This document shows, piece by piece, positions 1 to 6,281 of a stretch of DNA of 11,208 bases. Position numbers and translations under genes: made by a program. The notes below the pieces were generated by a model that was not told the DNA's origin, did no database searches, and saw only the letters and a program-made list of their open reading frames with translations. This DNA comes from an uncultured Gammaproteobacteria bacterium (GTDB lineage: Bacteria > Pseudomonadota > Gammaproteobacteria > GCA-2729495). The DNA lies in assembly GCA_947258805.1 (NCBI GenBank), contig CAMYJV010000079.1:1-11208 (forward strand). Direction: 5' to 3'. How positions within the stretch are numbered: position 1 is the stretch's first letter; every line of letters starts with the position of its first letter.

Positions 1-738
1 CAGCCGGACGGTCACGGCGGCATGCCTCGAAATCTCATATGCCACCCCGGCCAGGCCGGCCCGCGTCGGGTCGCGCATGAAGCGCAAGCCGTCAAAATCC
101 ATCGCGGCGCGGGCCAGTTCAATGACGTGGCCACAGTCGGAGCGCACGTCGCCGCTGATCTCGAATTCCTGCCGCGCCAACAGGACGGCAATGCCGTGAT
201 CGCCGACTGGGCCGCTGACCACGATGCGGTCACCCGGCCGGATGCGGTGCATGCCGAGGTCAATCCCGGCCGGGCGCAAGCCGACGCCGGTTGTGGCGAG
301 GTACAGGCCACCGCCCTCGCCCCGGGGAAGCACCTTGGTGTCACCGGCCACGACTTGCACACCGGCTGTCTCCGCCGCGGCGGCAAGGCTTTGCACAATA
401 CGCTCCAGCGTAGCGATTTCCAGACCTTCCTCGATGAAGGCGTTCAGCGACAGGAACATCGGTGTGGCGCCCGCCACGGCAAGGTCGTTAACGGTCCCGT
501 TCACGGCCAATGAGCCGATGTCCCCGCCGGGAAACTCCAGCGGCTGGACGATGAAACCGTCCGTCGTCATGAACGGCTCGCCGTCGGCATCGAGGCTGAT
601 CGGCGCCGCGTCCAGCGTCACATCGAGCGAGTCGCTGCGCGCGGGGTTCGACAGGTGGCGCGCGAAAATCTCCGCGATGAGTTCGCGCATGTAGCGGCCG
701 CCGTTACCGTGCGCGAGGCTGATGTATCGGTCTTTCAT
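1..738 (-). CDS. hypE: HypE, carbamoyl dehydratase (C-terminus cut by window edge)
   Basis: HypE takes the carbamoyl group from HypF onto its C-terminal cysteine and dehydrates it, using ATP, to the thiocyanate that becomes the CN ligand of the [NiFe] site. The visible 246 residues start MKDRYISLAHGNGG and show the PurM/AIRS-like fold signature: HGNGG (10-14), a DAAP...TTDGF stretch (43-62), GTVNDLAVAGA (81-91), AGDTKVLPRG (131-140) and RDPTRAGLA (222-230). The family is usually about 330-350 residues, so roughly the last quarter is missing. That part includes the terminal cysteine, which cannot be checked here. The start ATG overlaps the hypF TGA as ATGA (735-738), so translation is probably coupled. 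It is the last visible gene of the hypCABDFE operon. The frame is open to base 1. Identification is very secure. Confidence 0.96.
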   Translation of the reverse strand, partial: MKDRYISLAHGNGGRYMRELIAEIFARHLSNPARSDSLDVTLDAAPISLDADGEPFMTTDGFIVQPLEFPGGDIGSLAVNGTVNDLAVAGATPMFLSLNAFIEEGLEIATLERIVQSLAAAAETAGVQVVAGDTKVLPRGEGGGLYLATTGVGLRPAGIDLGMHRIRPGDRIVVSGPVGDHGIAVLLARQEFEISGDVRSDCGHVIELARAAMDFDGLRFMRDPTRAGLAGVAYEISRHAAVTVRL

Positions 739-2969
739 CGTTGTTCCATAATGGCTGATGCTTCGATGACCTGGCCAAAACACAGCCCGCCATCGTTCGC
801 CGGTATCTCACTGTGCAGACAGACTTCGATGTTTTGTTCGCGCAACCTTGCGCAGACGCTCTCCGTCAGCTGGCGGTTCTGAAAAACGCCACCGCTCAGC
901 CCAACGGCATCGAATTCGGTATCCTCCCGTATTTTCAGGGCCTGGTCGACCAGGGCCCGGGCCATGGTTTCATGAAACAGCCCCGCTCTGACCCCTGCCG
1001 GGCTGGCGTCTTCTGTAAGCGCATCCAGCAGGGGGGCCCAGTCGGAACGAAACACGCCATCCGCGTCCATGGCCAGCGGCAAGGATAACGCTTCGCAGCT
1101 ATCGACAGCGACATGTTCCAGTTCCATCGGCCCCTGGCCCTCGAAGCTGGCAATGGTTCGACCGAGCACCAGGGCTGCTGCCGCGTCAAACAGGCGCCCG
1201 GCCGCGGAGGTTTCGAAGGTGTTGATGTCGCGCTGCCATGCCTCTCGCAGGAGCATGGGATCAGCCGCCTGTGCGCCGCCGGCCGGAAACTCGAAATGCC
1301 GGCCCTCTGCCCACATCAGTGCCGCCGCGGAACGCCCCGGCTCGCGGCCGGCCCTGTCGCCGCCGACCAGTTTGAATGGCCTGAAACTGGCTCTTCTTTT
1401 CCACCCGCCCGGCTTGCCGGCCAGGGCCTCACCGCCCCACAAGGTTCCGTCGCTGCCATAACCGACACCGTCCCAGGTAAAGACCAACCAGTTTTCGACT
1501 CCTGCGTGCTCTCCCGCCAGCGCCGAGGCGTGAGCCGCGTGATGCTGCACGCGCAGCAAGGGCAGGCCCTGCCGTTCGGCCCATCTGCTGCTTGCATAAC
1601 CCGGGTGCAGGTCGCAGACAATCAAACGATAATTTACATCATATAAACTCTGTATATCTCTAATTATATTACTAAATATATCATTACTTCTCGGGCTATC
1701 GAGATCGCCGATGTGCGGAGAGACGACCACCCTGTCAGCCCAGGCCAGGGCCACGGTCACTTTCATGTGCCCGCCGGTGGCAAGCACGGCTTCCGGCAGC
1801 CTGGCACCCAGCTGGCGCTCCAGGGGTGCGATGCCTCTGCCCAGGCGTATCGTCCGCGCCGCGCCGGCCATCGGGCGGATCACCGGGTCGTCCGCCGGAC
1901 GAACAATCGGCCGGTTGTGATGCAGGAAGGTATCCGCCACGCCAGCCAGCCGTTGCCGGGCCTCATCATTATCGGTGATGACAGGCTCGCCGCTGATGTT
2001 GCCCGAGGTCGCGACAATGGGTCTGCCGAAGGCCTTAAGCAATTGATGATGCAGCGGGCTGTAGGGAAGAAACACGCCGAGCTCATTGAGGCCGGGCGCC
2101 AGCCAGGGGCTCAATGGAAAATCCCGGCACTTGCGGGCCAGCACGATGGGCCGCGTCGGATCGCTGATCGCCCGGATGGTGATGTCATCGAGTTCGAGGG
2201 ATTCACGCATCGCATCCAGGCCATCAGCCCCCCGGATCGGGAACATCACGGCCAGTGGTTTGTGCGGCCGCTGCTTACGCTCGCGCAACACTTGAACAGC
2301 GTGATCATTGGCGGCGTCGCAGACCAGGTGGTAACCGCCGACGCCCTTGACCGCGATGATCGCGCCGCGCTCGAGGCTGTCCACAACTTGCTCCAGCGAA
2401 CAGTCCAGTTCCGGACCGCACACCGGGCAGGCCAGGGGCTGCGCATGAAAGCGGCGGTCCCGGGGAGATTCGTACTCGGCGCGGCAATCATCGCACAGCG
2501 GAAAGGCGGCCATCGATGTATTTGGCCGGTCGTAGGGCATCGCCGTGATGATGGTGTAACGCGGTCCGCACTGCGTGCAGTTGATGAAGGGGTAACCATG
2601 GCGGCGTTCCCGCGGCTCAGTCAATTCGGCCAGGCAGTCATCACAAGTGAACAGGTCCGGCGGAACGTGTATTTCCGGATCGGTCGCCGCGTCGCTGGCG
2701 AGAATTTCGAAACCGGCCAGTCCTTCGATCGCAGCCGGTTCGGAAGAGGCGAGATTCGGCCGCGCCAGCGGAGGGGCGGCGTGGACCAGGGCGCGTTCCA
2801 GTTTATCGATGCTGTCTGATGTTCCTTCCGCGTGGATAAATACTTTGCCGGAACCGTTAAGCACCGTGCCGGCAAGTCCGAGATCATGCGCCGTTACGTA
2901 AACAAAGGGGCGGTAGCCGACGCCCTGCACGCGGCCGGTGACGATGATTCGGCGAGCTTCCTTAGTCAT
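735..2969 (-). CDS. hypF: HypF, carbamoyltransferase for hydrogenase maturation
   Basis: HypF cleaves carbamoyl phosphate, makes carbamoyl-adenylate and passes the carbamoyl group to HypE, the first step of cyanide ligand synthesis. The protein has 744 residues, normal for the family, and all expected domains in order. These are acylphosphatase (about 5-95, with GRVQGVGYRPFV at 12-23), two zinc-finger pairs (C109/C112 with C131/C134, and C159/C162 with C181/C184), a YrdC-like domain (about 195-380, ending in RLGRGIAP), and a Kae1-like carbamoyltransferase domain (about 395-744, with HHAAH at 476-480, DGVGYGSDG and SGGVFQN). The ATG overlaps the hypD TAA by 8 bases. The bases before it (CTCCTACAAAAA) contain no Shine-Dalgarno sequence because a REP element lies there, so coupling to hypD translation is likely. 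Codons for residues 427-450 are strikingly AT-rich (see separate entry). Confidence 0.97.
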   Translation of the reverse strand: MTKEARRIIVTGRVQGVGYRPFVYVTAHDLGLAGTVLNGSGKVFIHAEGTSDSIDKLERALVHAAPPLARPNLASSEPAAIEGLAGFEILASDAATDPEIHVPPDLFTCDDCLAELTEPRERRHGYPFINCTQCGPRYTIITAMPYDRPNTSMAAFPLCDDCRAEYESPRDRRFHAQPLACPVCGPELDCSLEQVVDSLERGAIIAVKGVGGYHLVCDAANDHAVQVLRERKQRPHKPLAVMFPIRGADGLDAMRESLELDDITIRAISDPTRPIVLARKCRDFPLSPWLAPGLNELGVFLPYSPLHHQLLKAFGRPIVATSGNISGEPVITDNDEARQRLAGVADTFLHHNRPIVRPADDPVIRPMAGAARTIRLGRGIAPLERQLGARLPEAVLATGGHMKVTVALAWADRVVVSPHIGDLDSPRSNDIFSNIIRDIQSLYDVNYRLIVCDLHPGYASSRWAERQGLPLLRVQHHAAHASALAGEHAGVENWLVFTWDGVGYGSDGTLWGGEALAGKPGGWKRRASFRPFKLVGGDRAGREPGRSAAALMWAEGRHFEFPAGGAQAADPMLLREAWQRDINTFETSAAGRLFDAAAALVLGRTIASFEGQGPMELEHVAVDSCEALSLPLAMDADGVFRSDWAPLLDALTEDASPAGVRAGLFHETMARALVDQALKIREDTEFDAVGLSGGVFQNRQLTESVCARLREQNIEVCLHSEIPANDGGLCFGQVIEASAIMEQR
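1620..1691 (-). other. AT-rich, rare-codon island inside hypF
   Basis: This stretch encodes HypF residues 427-450 near the start of the Kae1-like domain. By hand count only 11 of the 60 bases at 1621-1680 are G or C, while the gene around it is clearly GC-rich. The codons include three ATA, two AGA, one TTA, three AGT and three AAT, which are hardly used elsewhere in the locus. The reading frame stays open and the flanking family motifs are intact, so this is not an obvious insertion or frameshift. Whether it slows translation, acts as a regulatory site or marks a recombination patch cannot be decided from the sequence. Confidence 0.8.
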
Positions 2970-4137
2970 TTTTTTGTAGGAGCGCAGCCTGCGCGCGATC
3001 GGCCGCAGGGCGGCCTCCTACAGTTTCAGGTTCACGGACGCCGCTGGCCCACCAGATCCGGCATGCGCCCTCGTCGGAAACCATGCACGGCCCGATCGGC
3101 TTGCGCGGCGTGCAGGCGCGGCCGTAGAGAATACATTCGTTCGGATAGATCTTGCCAAGCACCACGCGTGCGCAATCACAACCGGGCGGCATCTCCCCTG
3201 CCCGCTTGCGATCTTCTTCCGGGCTGATGTCAAAGCGCGCTCGCGCGTCAATTGCGGACAGTTCTTTTTTTAGACTGAATCCCGACCCGGGAATAACGCC
3301 GATCCCGCGCCAGTTCGCATCGGTAACGTCCATCACTTCGGCGAGTATCGCCCGGGCCGTCGGATTGCCGCCGGCCTGGGCAACCTGCGCATAGCAGTTA
3401 TCGAGGAACGGCCTGTGCTCGATCACCTGGCGCAGGACGGAATACAGCGCGGCCAGGAGACTGTCGGTGGTAAAGCCCGCGACCGCGGCCGGGATGCCGT
3501 GTTTTTCCGCCACGAAGGCCCATTCTTCGGGGCCCATCACGGTGGACACATGGCCCGGGGCCACCAGCGCGTCAAAGCCGGGGGTGTCGCTGTCCAGCAA
3601 CAATGCCACGGCAGGCCAGGTCAGGCGCCCGGAAAGCAAAACCGACAGGTTGGGCGGTAATCCGTCAATCCCACCCTCGTTGCGCAAACCGTTGGCAATC
3701 AGCCCGGCCACGGGCGCCGTGGTGGTTTCGAAACCCGCTGCGAAGAACACGACTTCCTGTTCAGGGTGGGCCCGGGCGATGGTCAGCACTTCCTCGGGCG
3801 ATGATACCGGCCGCACGTCACCGCCGCCGGCCTTGACCTGTTCCAGCGAGCGCGGCTCGGCTTTAGGCGCGTTGCAGGGCACCCGCAACATATCGCCAAA
3901 TGCCGCGACGATAACCCCGTTTCGCGCCAGCTGAATGGCTGCGTAAATGTCTTCTTCCGGACACACGCATACCGGGCAGCCGGGGCCAGGAATCAATTCG
4001 ATTTGAGGCGGCAATGCGCCGCGCAGTCCGGCCATCGAGATGGAACGTTCGTGTCCGCCGCAGACATTCATCACGCGCACTTTTTCCGGCAGCGGCAGGC
4101 CGCGGATCCGTTCCAGCCAGCTGCGGGCTCCGCTCAT
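2962..4137 (-). CDS. hypD: HypD, Fe-S scaffold for Fe(CN)2CO assembly
   Basis: HypD works with HypC as the scaffold where the Fe(CN)2CO moiety of [NiFe]-hydrogenase is built. The 391-residue protein has the active-site motif CGGHE (C26-E30), GPGCPVC (51-57), FETTTAP in the middle domain, and the C-terminal [4Fe-4S] region. That region has a CDC pair, then PNECILYGRACTP and GPCMVSDEGAC, as in characterised HypD. Two extra cysteines stand out, C59 just after the CPVC motif and C88 in RVPCNAPK, where many homologues have RVPG. The last 20 or so residues (about 372-388 of 391) are encoded by a REP palindrome and probably form a non-conserved tail. The start lies 4 bases after the hypB TGA, and the stop overlaps hypF by 8 bases. 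HypD from Escherichia coli is about 373 residues, consistent with an added tail. Confidence 0.97.
   Translation of the reverse strand: MSGARSWLERIRGLPLPEKVRVMNVCGGHERSISMAGLRGALPPQIELIPGPGCPVCVCPEEDIYAAIQLARNGVIVAAFGDMLRVPCNAPKAEPRSLEQVKAGGGDVRPVSSPEEVLTIARAHPEQEVVFFAAGFETTTAPVAGLIANGLRNEGGIDGLPPNLSVLLSGRLTWPAVALLLDSDTPGFDALVAPGHVSTVMGPEEWAFVAEKHGIPAAVAGFTTDSLLAALYSVLRQVIEHRPFLDNCYAQVAQAGGNPTARAILAEVMDVTDANWRGIGVIPGSGFSLKKELSAIDARARFDISPEEDRKRAGEMPPGCDCARVVLGKIYPNECILYGRACTPRKPIGPCMVSDEGACRIWWASGVREPETVGGRPAADRAQAALLQKND
2975..3022 (+). repeat. REP-type palindromic element, copy 1, inside hypD 3' end
   Basis: The element is 48 bp with outer arms TGTAGGAG and CTCCTACA. Inside are two small hairpins, GCGCAG-C-CTGCGC and GGCCGC-AGG-GCGGCC. 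It matches the second copy (10177-10224, read in reverse complement) at 38 of 48 positions by hand alignment without gaps. GTAGGAG-ended palindromes of this design are a familiar class of REP sequences in gammaproteobacteria and are thought to be mobilised by RAYT transposases. This copy lies within translated sequence: read on the minus strand it encodes HypD residues about 372-388. It also occupies the place of the hypF ribosome binding site. Confidence 0.85.
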
Positions 4138-4141
4138 TCGC

Positions 4142-4927
4142 TCAACTTGCCTGGTGAAGCGCCGCGCGGTCGGGCTGTACCTTCGGGCTCAATTCCTCAC
4201 CGGACCGGCGCGCAGCCAGCGCATTCCTCAGCCACGAGAACCAGGCCTCGAGGCTTTCCGGGCGCCGGACTGACAGGGTCAGCACGTCGGCCGGGTTGGC
4301 GAGTTCACGTACATGCCGTTCCGCCTTGGCCGTGTCGAAATCGTCGATCACGTCGAGAAAATCAGACTTGCTCAGCAACACCAGGTTGGCCGCCCGGAAC
4401 ATGACCGGGTACTTTGCCGGCTTGTCGTCACCCTCGGTAACGGACAACAGGATCACATTGGCGTGGTGCCCGAGATCGAAACTGGCCGGGCACACCAGGT
4501 TGCCGACGTTTTCGATGAACAGCAGATCGAGGCCGTCAAGATCCAGCAGGTGGTCCATTTCGTGCAATGCGTCGTGGACCATATGCGCGTCGAGATGGCA
4601 GGCCTGCCCCGTCGTGATCTGTACCGCCGGCACGCCCTGCGCACGGATCCGCCGGGCGTCGTTTTCGGTCTCGAGGTCACCCTCGATCACGGCGATGGAA
4701 ATCTCATCTCCCAGGGCCTCGATGGTGGCTTCCAGCAGGCTGGTTTTGCCGGAACCCGGCGATGACATCAGGTTAATGGCGAGCACACCGTGCCGGTCGA
4801 AATGCTCGCGGTTGTGCTGCGCTGTATGATCATTTTCGTGCAAAAGCCCGGCCAGGACTTCGACCGAGGTCTTGTCCACCAGGTGGGCATTGCCGGGCGT
4901 AATGTTACAGCCACAGGTATCACACAT
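4142..4927 (-). CDS. hypB: HypB, GTPase for nickel insertion
   Basis: HypB is the SIMIBI-class GTPase that works with HypA to load nickel into the hydrogenase large subunit. I take MCDTCGCNIT as the start (261 residues) because it gives the known N-terminal CxxCGC nickel-binding motif (C2, C5, C7). It is also preceded by a strong AAGGAG; the frame is open further upstream but without support. The P-loop is SSPGSGKTSLL (K61, T62), followed by EGDLETENDA, the metal-site regions TTGQACHLDAH and ENVGNLVCP, and SVTEGDDKP. There is no histidine-rich stretch, so storage of nickel, as in rhizobial HypB, is unlikely. The G4 guanine-specificity position reads SKSD rather than NKxD. The ATG overlaps the hypA TAA by one base (TAATG on the minus strand). 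Confidence 0.97.
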   Translation of the reverse strand: MCDTCGCNITPGNAHLVDKTSVEVLAGLLHENDHTAQHNREHFDRHGVLAINLMSSPGSGKTSLLEATIEALGDEISIAVIEGDLETENDARRIRAQGVPAVQITTGQACHLDAHMVHDALHEMDHLLDLDGLDLLFIENVGNLVCPASFDLGHHANVILLSVTEGDDKPAKYPVMFRAANLVLLSKSDFLDVIDDFDTAKAERHVRELANPADVLTLSVRRPESLEAWFSWLRNALAARRSGEELSPKVQPDRAALHQAS

Positions 4928-5316
4928 TATTCCATCTCCTTCAAAACCTTCGCGCCTCTGGGGCGCTCCGAGACTTGTTCTATTTCCAGGCTCAGTAACA
5001 GTAACTCTTCGCCCTGGGTCACGTGCACTTTCCATTCACCGCAGTAGGTGCACACCAGGCGGTTGACCGGTACCATGCTGCTGCCGCCGCATTCCTGGCA
5101 TTGCACGACAACCGGCCCTTCCTCGATCTCCAGTTCGGCCTCTTCAGCAACCGTGCCCATACGGGCGATTTCAAAGGCACGCTCCAGCAAAGTTGGTTCT
5201 ACCCCAGACAATGCGCCTACTCGTAATATGATACGTTCCACTGCTTTGGCGTCGTTGTCCTTTGCAATCTGTTCGACTTGCCGGAGCAGGCCCTGGCAGA
5301 TGGAAAGTTCATGCAT
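4927..5316 (-). CDS. hypA: HypA, nickel metallochaperone
   Basis: HypA binds nickel and delivers it with HypB to the hydrogenase large subunit. The start is set at MHELSICQ because the family needs Met1-His2 as nickel ligands; the frame stays open 30 bases further up but that part has no family similarity. The zinc site is visible as two CxxC pairs, CQECG and CTYCG, in the second half. The 129-residue length is a little above the usual 113-119, owing to a charged tail after the conserved region (about the last 15 residues). The gene lies 47 bp after hypC and no strong Shine-Dalgarno is visible before the ATG. Its TAA shares one base with the hypB ATG. Confidence 0.96.
   Translation of the reverse strand: MHELSICQGLLRQVEQIAKDNDAKAVERIILRVGALSGVEPTLLERAFEIARMGTVAEEAELEIEEGPVVVQCQECGGSSMVPVNRLVCTYCGEWKVHVTQGEELLLLSLEIEQVSERPRGAKVLKEME
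4936..4941 (-). promoter_or_regulatory. Shine-Dalgarno of hypB
   Basis: Reading the minus strand, AAGGAG sits 8 bases before the ATG at 4927-4925. It lies inside the end of hypA and fixes the hypB start at MCDTCGC rather than at upstream in-frame codons. Confidence 0.85.
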
Positions 5317-5363
5317 ATGTCTGGGAGCCCACGCCTGCAGGATCAAGCCATGTCCGTAAAGTT

Positions 5364-5621
5364 CTAATCAGCCACATGGATGTCCCCTGCTGCGGCGTCT
5401 TCCGCTTCGAATATCTCATCGAAAAGATCCCAGGCGGTCCTGGCTTCGTCCTCCGTCATCTTCTGGATGGCGTGCCCGACGTGAATCATGACCAGGTCAC
5501 CGGGTTTAATCTCTTCGTGCTGCAAAAGAAACAGACTCGCTTTACGCTCGATCCCACGCGCTTCGCAGCGGGCCGTGAAGCCATCGATGTCAACAACCCG
5601 CATGGGAACGCCCAGGCACAT
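5364..5621 (-). CDS. hypC: HypC, hydrogenase assembly chaperone
   Basis: HypC/HupF-family chaperones bind iron with HypD during Fe(CN)2CO assembly and then bring it to the large-subunit precursor. The 85-residue protein begins MCLGVPMRVVDIDG, with the essential Cys2 after Met1, and contains the family motif PGDLVMIHVGHAIQKM. An acidic tail follows (FDEIFEAEDAAAGDIHVAD). An AAGGA lies upstream at good spacing. This is the first gene of the leftward hyp operon and faces the divergent regulatory region. Only one HypC-type protein is visible, so whether it serves just this hydrogenase is unknown. Confidence 0.96.
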   Translation of the reverse strand: MCLGVPMRVVDIDGFTARCEARGIERKASLFLLQHEEIKPGDLVMIHVGHAIQKMTEDEARTAWDLFDEIFEAEDAAAGDIHVAD

Positions 5622-5652
5622 GATGATTTCCTTAATTCATGTATCAAAAGGA

Positions 5653-5658
5653 ATTTTA
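5653..5658 (-). promoter_or_regulatory. -10-like hexamer for the hyp operon
   Basis: On the minus strand the hexamer is TAAAAT, one mismatch from TATAAT. It is centred 31 bp from the FNR-type palindrome. The predicted start would be near 5645, giving a leader of about 24 bases before hypC. Confidence 0.45.
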
Positions 5659-5679
5659 TTAAAGTCTACACCTCATCGC

Positions 5680-5693
5680 TTGACCTCGGTCAA
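5680..5693. promoter_or_regulatory. FNR/Anr-type operator, shared by both operons
   Basis: The sequence TTGACC-TC-GGTCAA is a perfect inverted repeat. It fits the CRP/FNR family layout TTGAy-N4-rTCAA (FNR consensus TTGAT-N4-ATCAA) at 8 of the 10 conserved positions. The centre, 5686.5, lies 32 bp from the centre of TATGAT on the plus strand and 31 bp from that of TAAAAT on the minus strand. This matches class II activation, with the site near -41.5. Oxygen-responsive control by FNR/Anr, or by a related DNR/FixK protein, is inferred from the site alone. Confidence 0.65.
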
Positions 5694-5715
5694 TATCATT
5701 CGCTTTTCAGAATAA

Positions 5716-5721
5716 TATGAT
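5716..5721 (+). promoter_or_regulatory. -10-like hexamer for the hydrogenase structural operon
   Basis: TATGAT is one mismatch from TATAAT and is centred exactly 32 bp from the FNR-type palindrome, the class II distance. The predicted start is near 5728, giving a leader of about 60 bases before the protease gene. Confidence 0.5.
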
Positions 5722-5789
5722 GCAGCGTGAAGGCCTGAATATCATTCTATTAGAGTATACTAATATTGTAATATGAGTCGTTGAGTCTC

Positions 5790-6281
5790 ATGACGAACCT
5801 GACCAATCCGAAGAAAGTCCTGGTGATGGGTATCGGCAATACCCTGCAGCAGGATGACGGCATTGGCGTCCACATCACCGAATCATTCAGATCATCCCAG
5901 GAACGCTACCCAAACGTTGACGTTATCGACGGCGGCACCATCGGCCTTGCCCTGCTGCCTGAAATCGAAGACGCTGACGCGGTCATTATTGTCGATGCAT
6001 CGGAAATCGGGGAACGCCCCGGCACCATGCGTATTTTCCGTAACGAGGAAATCGACCGGCAAATTTCCGGCAAGCGGCGCACGGTTCATGAAGTGGCGCT
6101 GGCCGACCTGTTTTCGGCAGCGTCCATTCGCGGACGCAGCCCGGAGGAACGCATACTCATCGCCATCCAACCCGCCTCCACCGAGAGCGGGGTGGAACCG
6201 ACGCCTGAGGTGAGCGCCTCGATCCCACGGGCCTGTGAGGCCATTTCTTCGCTGACCAGAAGGTGGCAGCATGAGGCCTGA
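5790..6281 (+). CDS. hupD: [NiFe]-hydrogenase maturation endopeptidase (HupD/HynD, peptidase M52 type)
   Basis: This protease removes the C-terminal tail of the large subunit after nickel insertion. The 163-residue protein carries the family start KVLVMGIGNTLQQDDGIGV. The likely nickel-sensing ligands are an acidic residue at D22/D23, D69 (in IIVDASEIG) and H100 (in VHEVALADL). These correspond to the E/D-D-H triad of Escherichia coli HybD. I chose the ATG at 5790. An in-frame TTG at 5781 would add three residues, and neither has a clear Shine-Dalgarno. The TGA overlaps the next gene's ATG. Being encoded with HynL, it is the probable cognate protease; exact orthology to HupD, HynD or HyaD is not resolved. 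Confidence 0.93.
   Translation: MTNLTNPKKVLVMGIGNTLQQDDGIGVHITESFRSSQERYPNVDVIDGGTIGLALLPEIEDADAVIIVDASEIGERPGTMRIFRNEEIDRQISGKRRTVHEVALADLFSAASIRGRSPEERILIAIQPASTESGVEPTPEVSASIPRACEAISSLTRRWQHEA

Larger units (their letters stand above)
5622..5789. promoter_or_regulatory. AT-rich divergent promoter region between hyp and hyn operons
   Basis: These 168 bp hold no credible gene and are much richer in A/T than the coding sequence. They contain the FNR-type palindrome (5680-5693) and -10-like hexamers pointing both ways. They also contain a 10-bp direct repeat AATATCATTC (5692-5701 and 5738-5747) and an inverted repeat ATTAG-AGTATA-CTAAT (5749-5764) in the presumed leader of the rightward operon. 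Both operons almost certainly start from here. Confidence 0.8.

Noticed and set aside
1713..2819. A 368-codon open frame on the plus strand opposite hypF
   Set aside because: It is antisense to a complete, motif-rich HypF and its product shows no recognisable domain. Long antisense frames are common in GC-rich genes.
4928..5035. N-terminal extension of HypB up to 5035
   Set aside because: The extension lies wholly inside hypA, has no family similarity and would bury the conserved N-terminal CxxCGC motif; a strong AAGGAG supports the start at 4927.
5717..5776. A 19-codon open frame (starting MMQREGLN) in the leader of the structural operon
   Set aside because: It overlaps the presumed -10 hexamer and the transcription start, lacks a Shine-Dalgarno sequence, and ends within AT-rich repeats.
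5781..5789. TTG at 5781 as the start of the protease gene
   Set aside because: It adds only three residues, has no ribosome site and is a weaker start codon than the in-frame ATG at 5790. It cannot be fully excluded.
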